64,000 nucleotides of DNA from Scylla paramamosain. Lineage: Eukaryota; Arthropoda; Malacostraca; Decapoda; Portunidae. Each line of letters opens with the position of its first letter. The stretch's first letter is position 1. The stretch covers positions 795,001 to 859,000 of the forward strand of contig NC_087167.1 in assembly GCF_035594125.1 (NCBI RefSeq). The letters are read 5' to 3'. The notes beneath the pieces were generated by a model. The model had not been told where the DNA came from. It worked only from the letters and a program-made list of their open reading frames with translations, and searched no databases. Below, in pieces: positions 24,697-56,289 of this stretch. Position numbers and translations under genes: made by a program.

Positions 24697-25907
24697 GAAT
24701 CGACAAGAAAGGGAAAGTTTATGAGTTGGAGCCATAAGGAAACTGATTACGCAGTAAAGGCTATAGGAGAATAAGGCAGTGAAAGGCGAAAGTAAGTAAT
24801 GACGAAGCTTCCCTCATACAGCAACACTGCCACCAGGTCTTTGAGGAGGAAGCACAATGGGTCACACGGAAGGAAGTTCACAGTGAGGTCATGGAGCCAA
24901 AGCCCTCCCTTTAAATTTCGAGAGAAGATTTCTGCCAATTACGAATGTTGTCATCACAGTGCGCCGATGCCGGTCTCCCTCGGAACTTTCTACCAGCGTG
25001 AGGTGAGAGGGCCTGAAGAGCCTCTCCAACACTGCAGCTTAAGCCCCGTATCTTGAGAGGCTTTTGTTTTCTCACAAGGATTATTTTCAAAGGCATCAAA
25101 AATGGTTATTCGGGTTCTTATGGATTTTTTTTTTTTAACTAACGATACAAAATCCATGTTCACTCATTACTTGAACTATAAAAAAAAAAAAAAGTGCTCT
25201 TGGAAACGTCAGCAGCATCCACTACTAGAGTTCATTGAAAGCAGTAGAGATAAAACACCGAAATTATTAACAAGGTAGTGGTTACGCAAGCCAGTGACAG
25301 CGTGATAATAATGACAGTGATAGGGAAGAAGCCACTCCACTCCGTCTTATTATACAATCTCAATCATCACCACCACCACCACCATTATCAATTCGTTTCT
25401 AAAAGAGTATGTGTATTCCATTCTCGTTTCTCCCTATCATCCTCTGATATATCTAAACTAAATCTCAGACCTTCAATTCGTAAATCACTAGGAAATTTCA
25501 TCCATGCGTCATTTTCCTTGCGTCTAGAATCAACTGTGCCATTTAGGGTGAACGCAACTGACCCTTGCCAACCTATGAACAATTAAGAAAGTCGTTATCA
25601 GAGCCAGGTTGTTTTGTCCCACGTGAGTTAGTGTCTTCTACCCGCACTGTCAGAGATGATAGAATGTTATCTTGTTTTCGTGGATTCTTTTATCTCGTGT
25701 TCCCCCCCTCCCTTACTTCTATCATTCCCGCCCGCTTCCCTTCAGTCCTTGCGTAGGTGCTGCAAGCGTTTTCACATGTGTGTTACGAAAAGATAATTAT
25801 ATAGATATACACGAAGATTACCTCATCATCCTTAAATAATGACAAGAAATGTATGTAGTTTAACAATGAGTACCTGGCCATCTGCTTAGTGAAAATTATT
25901 ATCTGTA

Positions 25908-26385
25908 TTTAGAAACGCTTTGAGGTCTCATAAGGACTATATTTTAATGTCACATGTGATTAATCATATTCCCATGAATGATTTTCTTACTGATAATGCA
26001 GAATTCTTGAATATTACTTAAACCATAAAAACGAAAATTCGAATAACTCCCACTAGAGTCTGTCAAAATCGCAGAATCCTTTTTAAACTATTATTATAAT
26101 CATGAAAACATTCTTGAAAATCCCTATAACTTCAACTAGAGTCTGAGTCTATTAAAAGTGCAAAATCCTTGAACACCTCCACTAAAGTCTCTTAAAATTG
26201 CAGAGTCCTTGATGAATTAACATTAGAGCCATGAAAAGACCTCAGTAACTTCCATGAGAACCTGTTGAATCCCTGCTGAATTACTGTAATCATAAATATA
26301 GTCTTAAGAACCCCAGTAAATTCCTCTAGAGCATATTAAAAACTGCAGAGATAAGACATCGAAGTGTTTAAGAATGCGGTCCTAC
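25908..26385. mobile_element. MITE family B, expanded copy
   Basis: It begins TTTAGAAACGCTTTGAGG and ends TCGAAGTGTTTAAGAATGCG, an inverted-terminal pair. The interior carries about five degenerate tandem units around CTCCACTAGAGTCTGTTAAA and GCAGAATCCTTGA. Related material occurs at 31226-31446, 25060-25275, 28540-28690, 29565-29650, 12030-12190 and, as an end only, 18417-18450. Confidence 0.55.
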
Positions 26386-26450
26386 GAGCCCATGATACAA
26401 GCGGTTCACCACAACTGAGGCGAGGAGTATGAAGCAAGAAGCTCATTTCT

Positions 26451-26744
26451 GCGTGAGGGGGTGTCGTGTCTCGATGCACCACTACATTCTTCCTCACCTA
26501 GCATAGCTGTGATGTAAAGAGCTTCCCGGTCCTTGAGAGTGAAACGTTAATCAGGTACTAAAGAACGTGTGTTACAAAAAGATAATTATATAAAAATTGC
26601 GTGAGGGGGTGTCGTGTCTCGATGCACCACTACATTCTTAATCACTTAGCATAGCTGTGATGTACAGAGCTTCCCTGTCCTTGGGAGAGGAACGTTAATC
26701 AGATACTAAAGAACATGTTTTAAGATAGTCACTTAAACAGAAAT

Positions 26745-26746
<2 letters not shown>
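26451..26746. repeat. 148-bp tandem duplication
   Basis: Two adjacent copies start GCGTGAGGGGGTGTCGTGTC at 26451 and 26599 and differ at scattered positions. The second ends near the (CT)n array. Part of the unit (AAAGATAATTATATA) also occurs at about 25788. Confidence 0.85.

Positions 26747-26747
<1 letters not shown>

Positions 26748-26820
<73 letters not shown>
26748..26820. repeat. (CT)n microsatellite
   Basis: Pure CT array immediately after the 148-bp duplication. Confidence 0.95.
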
Positions 26821-26824
<4 letters not shown>

Positions 26825-28413
26825 ACTGTTGCGTCATCGCGTCGTCTTCGTCAACCACTCTACACGTTGCATCATGTAATTGTGAGGGGATAGGGTTTTG
26901 TCACAAGACTATTACTTTGTTTTACCGCACGCCTCCACGAGCAGCAGGTCCATAATTATTGTTGGATGTTCCCTTCAGTTGATCCTCGCTATGTAGAATC
27001 TGACAAGTACACTGTGACTGGACTAGGATGTAAAGATAAGGAGTTGGTACCTATCCTAACGACCCCACTTTTAATGATCTAATGGATGTTATCTAATTTT
27101 TTTTATTTATTTATTTTTTAGGCTGCTTTAACGATTCTAGTGATATTTGAACAAGGATTTGGTGCCGTCAGGGTAAAGATCCATGAATACACGGCTTATT
27201 ATCTCCGTGGCCTTTGAAGACTGTCCCGGTGAAAGTCCAAAGGGTTTCAAAATACGGGTTCAGCGATACGAGACTGCATTCTCAAAGGTTCCTGGGCTTT
27301 ATTTCAGACTCGGATTAATTAACATATTCCGGTTTTGCCCCTCTGCCGTAGCAAATCTAATTTTTTCGCTTACCTTAACGACGCTTTCGCTCCTAAGACG
27401 TCTGCAAGACGGCAAAACCGGATTAAAGCAATAATAATAGTTGTTAACAGATATTCGATATACTACTGTACTTGGTTAAAAAAAAGTGATAACTTACGAT
27501 CTGCAGTGGTGAAAAACGTCTTAGAATAATGTCATAAGTAATGTGATAAGTGAAGTTGTTACATTGTCTATCTTGACTGTTGCTCAGTCTCCCAAAAATA
27601 TGATCATGTATTATGAAACGTTCAAGTCTCTTACTACGACTATTTTCAAAGGGCACAGATGTTTCTCAAATTTTGCTGTTTTGTTTAGTTGATGTAGACC
27701 ACACTGTGTTAGATAGAAGAGATGCTTGCAGCCTATGTTGAGATGCTTGCCACCGCTGGATCAGATGAGGAGCTTGGTGTGGTGGTAGTGTGTGTTGGAC
27801 CGGATAGTGAGCTTGGTATTGTTGGTAGCGTGTAGGTCGTGGGTGGTGGTTGATATTGTTGATGTGTGGGAGTAAAAGACACGATTTATAGAAGTTCTTC
27901 TTGATTTAATAATGGAGAGAATGTACACACGTGATACGTAATACGAGACACAGTTGATTACAGACGTGACGATTGATCGATTGATCGTATGCTCTCTCTC
28001 TAAACTGATATGAGCTGGACTGCTCGTGAACTGATGATGAACTGAGCAGACTCTCTCTCAAGACAAGACTGACTCTCTTGGAAGACTCTCAGATTGGACT
28101 GTCTCTAGTTACACACGTGGGCTCCATTTATGTGAGAGAAACTGATCAGAGATACAACTTCTGGGATGATGAATGACCAATGAGATGCCAGGAAATGGGG
28201 TGAATTGACCAATGACAGCGGTCGTTGTTTTGGACAATGACCTGGGAGAAAGACTCAGAACCGAAGGCAGGTGTTTTCCCTAAGGACTGGAGTGAATTCC
28301 CTTGAGAGGGAGAGAAGGAGGAGAGAGGTTAAAATTTGAATAGGGTGGCTGGCCATGGGCATACGTGGGATAAATATATGAACACATCGCTTGCGGAATG
28401 GAATATGAAATGA

Positions 28414-28516
<103 letters not shown>

Positions 28517-29912
28517 GTTAAGACTGATACACAGTGATGATAAGTCATGTTCTCAAAGATGGTTTTCTGCCTCCCATTTGTCAACAGAATGATTACATCA
28601 TCCTTTAAAACCGTAAGAACTTCCACTGCAGCCCGCTAACAGAAGTAGAAGTGAGATAGAGGAACATCTGGAAATTCGGCCCCTAGATAGACACATTATG
28701 TGAAATGAAGTATCATCTCATTTTGTTTTTCTTCCTCAGATAATGCTTGACGGAATATTGACTGATATTTCTCTAGGACATGTGGAAAGACATAACATCG
28801 AAATTTATTACCTTAGCCATGTAGTTTGGTATTTTCTGGCTGGTATATTTGTGTGGGCACATCCCTGCACAGAGGCGACAGTTCTCAATGCGGTAAAAAA
28901 AAGAGAATTTCTTCATCTTCACTCCAGAGGGCAGCTGTTGGGAGAAAGTAGAGGAGAATCGGAGTTTCGCCAATGCTATCGTTAAAGTGGAAAAGGGAAC
29001 GGTAATAGAACATGTGTCTTGTGGTTTCACGCAGAAAGGAGAAAACACAGTAAGGCTGGGAGACAGCCTTCACTGCCATTGTTGGGCCATGATGTCATGC
29101 TAATGAAAGTTTTTGCATTAAAAACAGCTACTGTACTAGTAGTACTACTGCTACTATACTACAGCCCGTACCATTCCATTCCATTCCAGTCCTGCATCAA
29201 CATTTTTTACTTTAGTCTTCGTTTCCTTCATGCAGCCATCCAAAAGAACATCAAACATTCACGTCACACATCCTTACCTCACTACTGCTCCAATGGTGAA
29301 ACTCTTCGAACTCTCCATCCACTCTCACACAAGCACTTATATCTTTATGAAATGACTTAATTCCTTCCAACAACTGCCGTCCTGTACCATAGATTTTTTT
29401 TTTGAACATTCCAAAGGGATGCCCTATCTACCCTATCGTATGTTTCTCTATGTCATTGGACACTATACAGCTTTATATCTTATTTTCAAGTATTCCTCTT
29501 TTATCGATTTAATTGAAAAAAATCTGATCTACACAATCCAGTTCCTTCCTATATAACTCTTGTTCCCAATAACTTCCACTGCGGCCTTATAAAAGTAGCC
29601 GAAACACCAACGTTTGAGGACACGATCACTAACCTCAGTCACCGGTCCAAGCCTTGCATATCTACTATCTCTCCCAACCTTACCTAACCTCTTCACACAT
29701 CTACTGATACAGGGAGCTCCAGAATTTAACCCAATCCTCAATTAATCATAATCAAGTAAACAAGATAGAAGATAAAATTGTGCTGGATGGCTAAACTAGA
29801 CAATTTATTATAATCCCTTAATAACGAAGTGGGCTTCCATCCTTAACGTGAGGCATTATCTTCAAAGACATGTAGAACAGTGGAATCGATGAAAATTGAC
29901 AAGTTTAACACC

Positions 29913-29913
<1 letters not shown>

Positions 29914-29997
<84 letters not shown>
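29914..29997. repeat. (GA)n microsatellite
   Basis: Pure GA array. Confidence 0.97.
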
Positions 29998-30001
<4 letters not shown>

Positions 30002-30138
30002 TCGAAGCGTCCGAAAAAAAAATCTGGGTTTTTTTTTTTTTTTCCAATGACACGAAAAAAACTTCTCCCGAAGATCGCAGTTCTCGAAGTTCACTGTGTG
30101 ACATTTGAATTTAATCCGATTCTCAAGCAACGACTCAC

Positions 30139-30357
30139 CTTTCCTGCGACATAGACAGTTTTGGTGCACGAGGGTACGGAAACGATAACGCTGAAAACAA
30201 AACACGTCTTCGCGCACAGCACGGAGTCGAGAGGAAAAAGAGACGATTTGTCTCTTTCACACTGTGAGTCCCCACCAAGACGCTCCAAGCCAGTGTGGCG
30301 AGTTATCTGCAGCTGGCTTAACCCCCCATTGGTTGCGGGAGACCTTTGTTCTGTCAT
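30139..30357 (-). CDS. Candidate first exon or promoter-proximal exon of a minus-strand gene
   Basis: From ATG at 30357, 73 open codons end exactly at a strong donor (GGAAAG|GTGAGT, donor from 30138). The frame begins MTEQRSPATNGGLSQLQ and ends VPSCTKTVYVAGK, with a hydrophobic run CFVFSVIVSV. A CCAAT box (CAACCAATGG on the minus strand near 30325) lies inside it, which would instead fit a promoter with transcription starting further left and a shorter 5'UTR exon. It diverges from the AF10 gene. The partner exon was not identified. Confidence 0.35.
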
Positions 30358-30389
30358 CCTACACTGGAATCACATAAATTATGCCAGAC

Positions 30390-30390
<1 letters not shown>

Positions 30391-30484
<94 letters not shown>
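30391..30484. repeat. (TA)n microsatellite between divergent exon candidates
   Basis: Pure TA array about 35 bp from the minus-strand ATG at 30357 and about 390 bp from AF10 exon 1. Confidence 0.97.
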
Positions 30485-30486
<2 letters not shown>

Positions 30487-30869
30487 TCTGCATCCTCATC
30501 TGGGAGATTTTTTTAGATTTTATTGATTTTTTTTTTGTTCGACTGCGATGTAATATCATGTACGTATTTGAGATCAGGAAGACTTTTCATGAGTGAAGTA
30601 AATTCTTGGTCCATCCTTCCCAAAGTTGCAGTGTTCACAAAAAGCAGCAGTTTGTTTTGAAGCACAGCAGCGCTGCGCCTCCCGAGGCGCGTGGTTCTGA
30701 AGGGTCATGCATGATCTCTTAAACTTCTTCTGTAAACATATTCTTTAATTTGTGAGGGAAAAAGTATCTAATGTTGCAATTAGAATATTAATGTTATTGA
30801 AGTGAGTTATAAAAATATGAGCTATAAGGCAGAATAACCTTTAAGATAAGAAATATATTTCTCCCTCAG

Positions 30870-50397
<19,528 letters not shown>

Positions 50398-52603
50398 CAC
50401 AGAGACTCCTGGGCTAGGACTAGAAGATAATAGCTCCAGACCTCTTATGAGCCTGGACTTTTATGAGGGAGAAGAGTAGTAACAATATTCTTACCTCCTG
50501 TATGTCTGGTGAATAGTCTAGTTGAGGGGTAATAACACAGTAACTAGGTATTTATGATCTAGTTGCTAGTTAACTACATAAAGCTATGCTAAGGAGATGT
50601 ATGTTGAAAGTGGGTTTATTCTAACCCATAATTGTGCATTGCACTTAGAAAACTCCAAACTTCTGATGAGAATTGGAGAAAAAACTTTGTGGTTCTTGAT
50701 GAATGTCTGCTGTGGGGAATTCCTGAAAAACACATTGTGGTTTTGAATAATATGTGCTGTGCTCTTTCACCCCAGTTTACCATACTCATCTTGAATGTGT
50801 TCTGGTAAAACATAAGAAGTGAGATGGCTTATTGGATACTTTGTTAATGATGCAGTTTTATACCATGTGTTTTGAACTTTTAAGGAAAAATTATGATCTC
50901 CAGTAAGTTTCTCATTCTTGCATATAGAGCCAAAACAGTATTTTCATGCCTCACAGTAAGTGAGACCAAGCTTGTCTTACACTCTAGGGTATACTAATTA
51001 TAAACATATATTTTAAGAATTCCCCAAGTATTTTATTGATGCATTCTTTATTAATGTTTTTACTATTAAGTCTTTTTTTATGGTTTGGTTCTGGTTAATG
51101 GTAAAGTACAAATTCCACTTGCAGTCATTTATGATCAGTTGTCTAGTTAGAATTGAAATACAGTTTTTTAATACTTGGTCTTAGGCAGAACAGTTTAATT
51201 AAAAGAATTATCATTGTACTTACTATGAATGGGTATCGCTAAGGATGATTGTTTGTTATTGTAACCTGAGAGCTGGCTGTTTACCTGAATATTATATGTG
51301 GACCAATCTTCAAGTGAAGTTTACTAAATTGAAAGTTTTATGTATTTATTTTAAGATCCTGCAGTAAACATCATCTTCTAGCATGTAATAGTGTACTTTG
51401 AGTGGATCCATACACTATGTTTACCATCTGTGTCAATTACAGTGAAATTTTTAAAGCCACCAGTGTTAGCCTTTTTGCACCTGTACATTTTTTATAGTAT
51501 CTAAATGCAAAATTATTGTGGAACTGTACACTAGACAAGGTACTTTAATTTTGTTGATATGTTGTTACCTGAGACTAGCTGAGTATGTCTCTCAGGGGGC
51601 ACCATGGGAGGAAGAGTTCCTTGTCTTAATGTGAAAATTTGTGTTAACAATACATGGGCAAGCTTGTAAATATAGCTTTAAGGCTGATGGATCCTCCTCA
51701 TGTTATTTATATATTGCATAGGTGATAATAATGTGGCCCATATTGACCTCAGTACAAGTAGCTTAGTGCTGACAACTGTTATGCAGTTTTTGTATGGTGA
51801 GTAGCTTGAGGTGTGATAACAATAACATGTGTTTAATTTTTTAAATAGAGGAGTGTATCCAGTTGACTTTCTTCCCGTGTTCTCCCAGAGCAAGGATGTG
51901 TAGCTGCTGTTCCAGAGTGGAGAGTGCCACTGACTGGTGAGCCTGTATTAGGTCCTCCCAGTTGTTCCAACCACACTGGTTGAACTGCAAGTTTCTTTTC
52001 TTAGTCATTTTAATCTGTCTGATTTAACAATTACTTCATTATTTTAATTTATTTTATTTTAATTATTTATATTTTATTTTATTTTTAATTTAATTTTATT
52101 ATTATTATTATTATTATTTTTTGTTTTTTTTTTGGGGGGGGGTGGTATTTAACAATAAGAATTCTAAAGTTCTCATATAAGGAAATGAAGCACAGGTAGA
52201 GATGCATGCAATGTGTCTGTACCTGTCACCATCAGGTCTTGATATTTAAGAATCGCATTTGATGTTGACTCCATTGAATTAAGTTTTGTAAGATTGTTCA
52301 ATTCTGATTATAATATGTTACCAGGTCAAATTTCTAAAAGTGCATAAAGTGTATTTAACTTCTTTGAAATGTAGATTTCATGAATGAAGAAGTTAACATA
52401 ATTAATGTTACTGCTGGCACTAGTATGAATTTTATTTATTTATTTTTGATTAATAAATTTCTTTATGTATTTGTTTGTTTATATTTTTTGTTTTGATTTT
52501 GTTTATTATTATTTTAAATATCATTTAAGGCCGAGATATGAAGGAATGCTTTTTGGTGACTGAATTTGAGTGTGTATGGATATTTTGTCTGGTGTGGGGT
52601 ATA

Positions 52604-52770
<167 letters not shown>

Positions 52771-52782
52771 ATTTGGCATTGC

Positions 52783-53022
52783 CTTCAGGCTATAGCTTAG
52801 AGATATTCTGGTCTCATGGAGGAACCACATGCACGGGAGGGTAGATGCTAATCCTCTGCTCCAACTGGGAAGTGAGCTCACAAATATAAAACTTAGGTCC
52901 CATACCTAATTGTTGATAGGTGAAGGGACCACTGCCTCAAAGAAGATAAACCTGATAAATAGGTTCCATGCTATCTGGGATTAAAACCTGAACCTTCTCA
53001 GTTGTGAGCTGTGTGCATTCCT
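52783..53022 (-). mobile_element. Second, diverged copy of the Val-like SINE
   Basis: The minus strand reads AGCTCACAACTGAGAAGGTT, a decayed B box (GGTTTTAATCC), then TCCCTTCACCTATCAACAAT and GGTATGGGACC. This is colinear with the copy at 38239-38520. The left side lies close to a 150-bp (TC)n array. Confidence 0.55.
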
Positions 53023-53920
53023 GTTATATATATATCTACTAGTCACTGATATGAAGCAGTGTTGCCTTGAAGGGAAATTAAAGACTGTGCTGCTCAGTTG
53101 GCAGTAATTAGAGAAAACTTATGGAGCAAGGAGAGCAATGTTGAAAGATAGCCATGAAGAGATCCAAACATGCATGCATAGTTGACCCAATCATATGATT
53201 GTGTCCTCTCCCCCATAGAGGCTCAGGGGTTATAGTGATTTGTAATTTAAATTTATTCTTGGAGGGTAAGTGAGGATATAGGTAGGTTGATGTGTGTTTT
53301 TGAAGAGGAGGAGGATGTGCTGTCTGCTAACCATTTTTTGCATGGACATCAGCTTGATAAGTAAGGTTATGGATGTGTGCACTGGTGTGTGGTTATGTGG
53401 GTTGTGCATGTTGGCTTTGTCTCATCTACCCCACCTGTCCAGGGGCATTGAATATATGTTATTTATTATATTAATTTATGTTTTATTGATTCTTTATGTA
53501 TTTGTCTTATTTATTATTTTGAGGCTGGATAGAGCAGTTTCACAAAGCGGGCTTGTGCTCATACATGCATACAGTGTTTACGTCAGCATGATGTAATTCT
53601 CCACCTTCCTTTGTATTTTGTACCTGAGACTCATGTTTGATCATTAGATCAGTTGAGTATATGTTGATGGCAATGGCAGTCAAGATTTTGTATGGTAAGG
53701 TATTCGGTTTAGTTATTTACATTGCTCTGTTAATGCAGCTTATTCATTATGTAATAAGATTTCTCAAAGTGTAGTTGTATGTCACTGCTCAAGTTCTAAG
53801 TAATATTTCATAATAGCAAACATGGTTTTTTAAAAAAAGAAAAAACATTGCCATATGGTTCCAGTTTTGATAACTTAAAATGCATAACAGTAATCATTGT
53901 CCCATAGAAAACTTGTGGCA

Positions 53921-53969
<49 letters not shown>

Positions 53970-55910
53970 GAATATTGTATGTATTTTAGTTACAAGAATA
54001 ACAGAACTTTTTTTTTATACTAACATTGCTTTTATCTATAAATCTGTATATATAAACTCCTTGAATTTGAACATACATATTGTAGTTCTTCCCAAGGTTT
54101 TTGTAAATGACATTTTAAAGAGATAAGGATTTAAAAATAGTTGACGGCAGAAAAATGCAGTTATTCATGTCCAAATGATTATTTTAATTATTATTATTTT
54201 TATTATTTTTACTAGTTATTTTATCATTATATATTATCACTTTTATGTTTTCCAGATGAAAATCCAGATATTGTATCAAGTGAGCTTTATGAGTTATGTG
54301 TGCAACATTGAGCAAGATTGACAGTTTATATATGTGAAAGGTGCAGCAGCTAGCACAACTGTTCTCTGTGGCTCAATGTTGTTGGCCATTGGTGGCAGTG
54401 GACTGGTGTCACAGTGGATCTCACCCTAATGTATGGCTTGTGAAGGGACGTCATGTCAGGTGAAAGGAATCCATAGATCCCATCAGAAAAAAGAAAGAAA
54501 AAAAATTAGATTATGCAGTGTGACAAGCAATCAAGAAGAATGTCTGTTGTCTTGTAAAAGCTCACAAGCCATCAGGGAATTAAAGTACAAACTTGTCCTC
54601 TGGAAAAAAAAAAAAAATGTACTTTCATGATTTACTTAGTAACTCTGGAGCTGTAGATAGTCTTTCATTAAAGCTTGTCATACTCAAATGTTTTTTTTGC
54701 TTCCAAGTCACTGAATCATGTTTGCATATTATCCATTAACACAGGTCCTCAGTTGCAAATCTGTCAATAATGTTTTTTACTTCATAAGATAATGCTCAGT
54801 CTCGTTATATCCCACCAGTCGTGTGTTGCCTAGATTTTGTAATGTGTGTTAACTTTTTAATGTATGTTTGGAATGTGTACACATACACATTGTGAAAATG
54901 TATTTCAACAGTGATTGATAAAATGCTATTGAAAATTAACTAGTTAGGATTTTTATACCTATCTTTTACAGATATGTATTGTCTTCGTAACCCTCGCCCT
55001 GTCATTAAACGGTACTAACGACGCTTCATACACCTTCCCTGGCCTTGACCCTTGGAAGGCGTAAAGTTCTTATGGAGCCCCTCCTATTTGTCTGCAAGAT
55101 CTGGGGATGTTAGCTTACATCTTGCCATCATACCCTACATATCTAAATGTTTCCCTCCTTGCTTGCTGGAAGTAAGCTTGTATTGCACCCAATAGAAAAA
55201 GAAAAAAAGGCTTTTGGTATAACCATACACTGGAGGACTCATTATTATCTATTTACCAGGCTAATACTTCCCACAAAGAGGGATAACCAAGGCAAAGTTT
55301 ATATATAATAAAATACGACATACCATGCCCCTGTATGGTTAAAAACAACAACAACAAAAAAAAAAAAAACATTCAGGGAGCCTGAGAAAGAGTACAAAGA
55401 AGAGGGTTAATGTGCTTCAAAGCTAACCAATAAAAACAACCCATAGTGTTGCAGCCTTGCACAGAAGTCGCTTAGTCTTGTAATAGAGATACTATACCTA
55501 GAAAGAGATACACGTATTCCTAAAGCATGGGGAGGGAAGTCCCTTCTTATTTCTTTGTTGACAAAAATCAGTCAAAATCAGTGAAGTATACTGATCCAAG
55601 TTCATTAATGAGCTAATTCAATAAGTTGAGAAGAGTAGATATTTATTTCCATCTGAAGAAAAATTTTAAATAATTTTTCATTCCGTTTCTGCTTCTTTCT
55701 TGCCTGCCTTGTCTTCCCACTACAATAGTCTTCCATATCTTTTACTATAACTTTAAACTACTACTACGGTTCCATTCATTTTAAGGAGTGACAGACACCA
55801 CCGACTGAGAGATAAGTGTGCGTGTGTGGATATATATAATGATAATAATTCCCAATGTGGTTGAGAAATTAAAGGAATGGCCGACGGCTCCTCCACTGAA
55901 ATCGCCACAG

Positions 55911-55949
<39 letters not shown>

Positions 55950-56149
55950 CGTAGGAGCATTTCAGTTAAGCCTATCCTGCGCTCGTGTGTGTTTACTGCG
56001 GTGACAAGGTGCAGCAATGAGTGAAGTTTGCGTTCATAATCACGTAGTTATATTATCTGACATATATATTATTCCATAACGTGTCAATTTGTGTGTGTGT
56101 GTGTGTGTGTGTGAGTGGGTTGAGCAGTGCCAGGTCGTGCTGGGAAGGG

Positions 56150-56286
56150 AGGGCGGCCGGCTGGCAGACTGTCTGGCTTCAGTTTTGGTCAGTACTGGTC
56201 AGTCTTGCCCCACAAAATCAGTGTTTACGTCTTCCCGTCAGCTTCTACCGGCACCAAGCACCACCAGAGAGGCACGAGTATGTAAG
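56150..56286 (+). promoter_or_regulatory. Promoter-proximal first-exon candidate with GTGAGT donor
   Basis: A GC-richer patch (56120-56290) ends GTATGTAAG|GTGAGTCC. No long ATG frame independent of the (GT)n repeat is present, so a 5'UTR exon is more likely than coding sequence. It would start a plus-strand gene lying to the right. Confidence 0.3.
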
Positions 56287-56289
56287 GTG

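Larger units (their letters stand above)
24170..28400. other. Repeat-rich intergenic DNA
   Basis: Holds the MITE family B copies, the 148-bp duplication and microsatellites. CCGGTTTTGCC (about 27331) and GGCAAAACCGG (about 27411) form a short inverted pair. 27700-28260 is GT- then GA-rich without a recognisable frame. Confidence 0.45.

Noticed and set aside
24799..25056. 85-aa plus-strand frame near 24.8-25.06 kb
   Set aside because: Possible splice sites exist (acceptor near 24959, donor GAG|GTGAGA near 25004) but the enclosed segment is short and frame-ambiguous.
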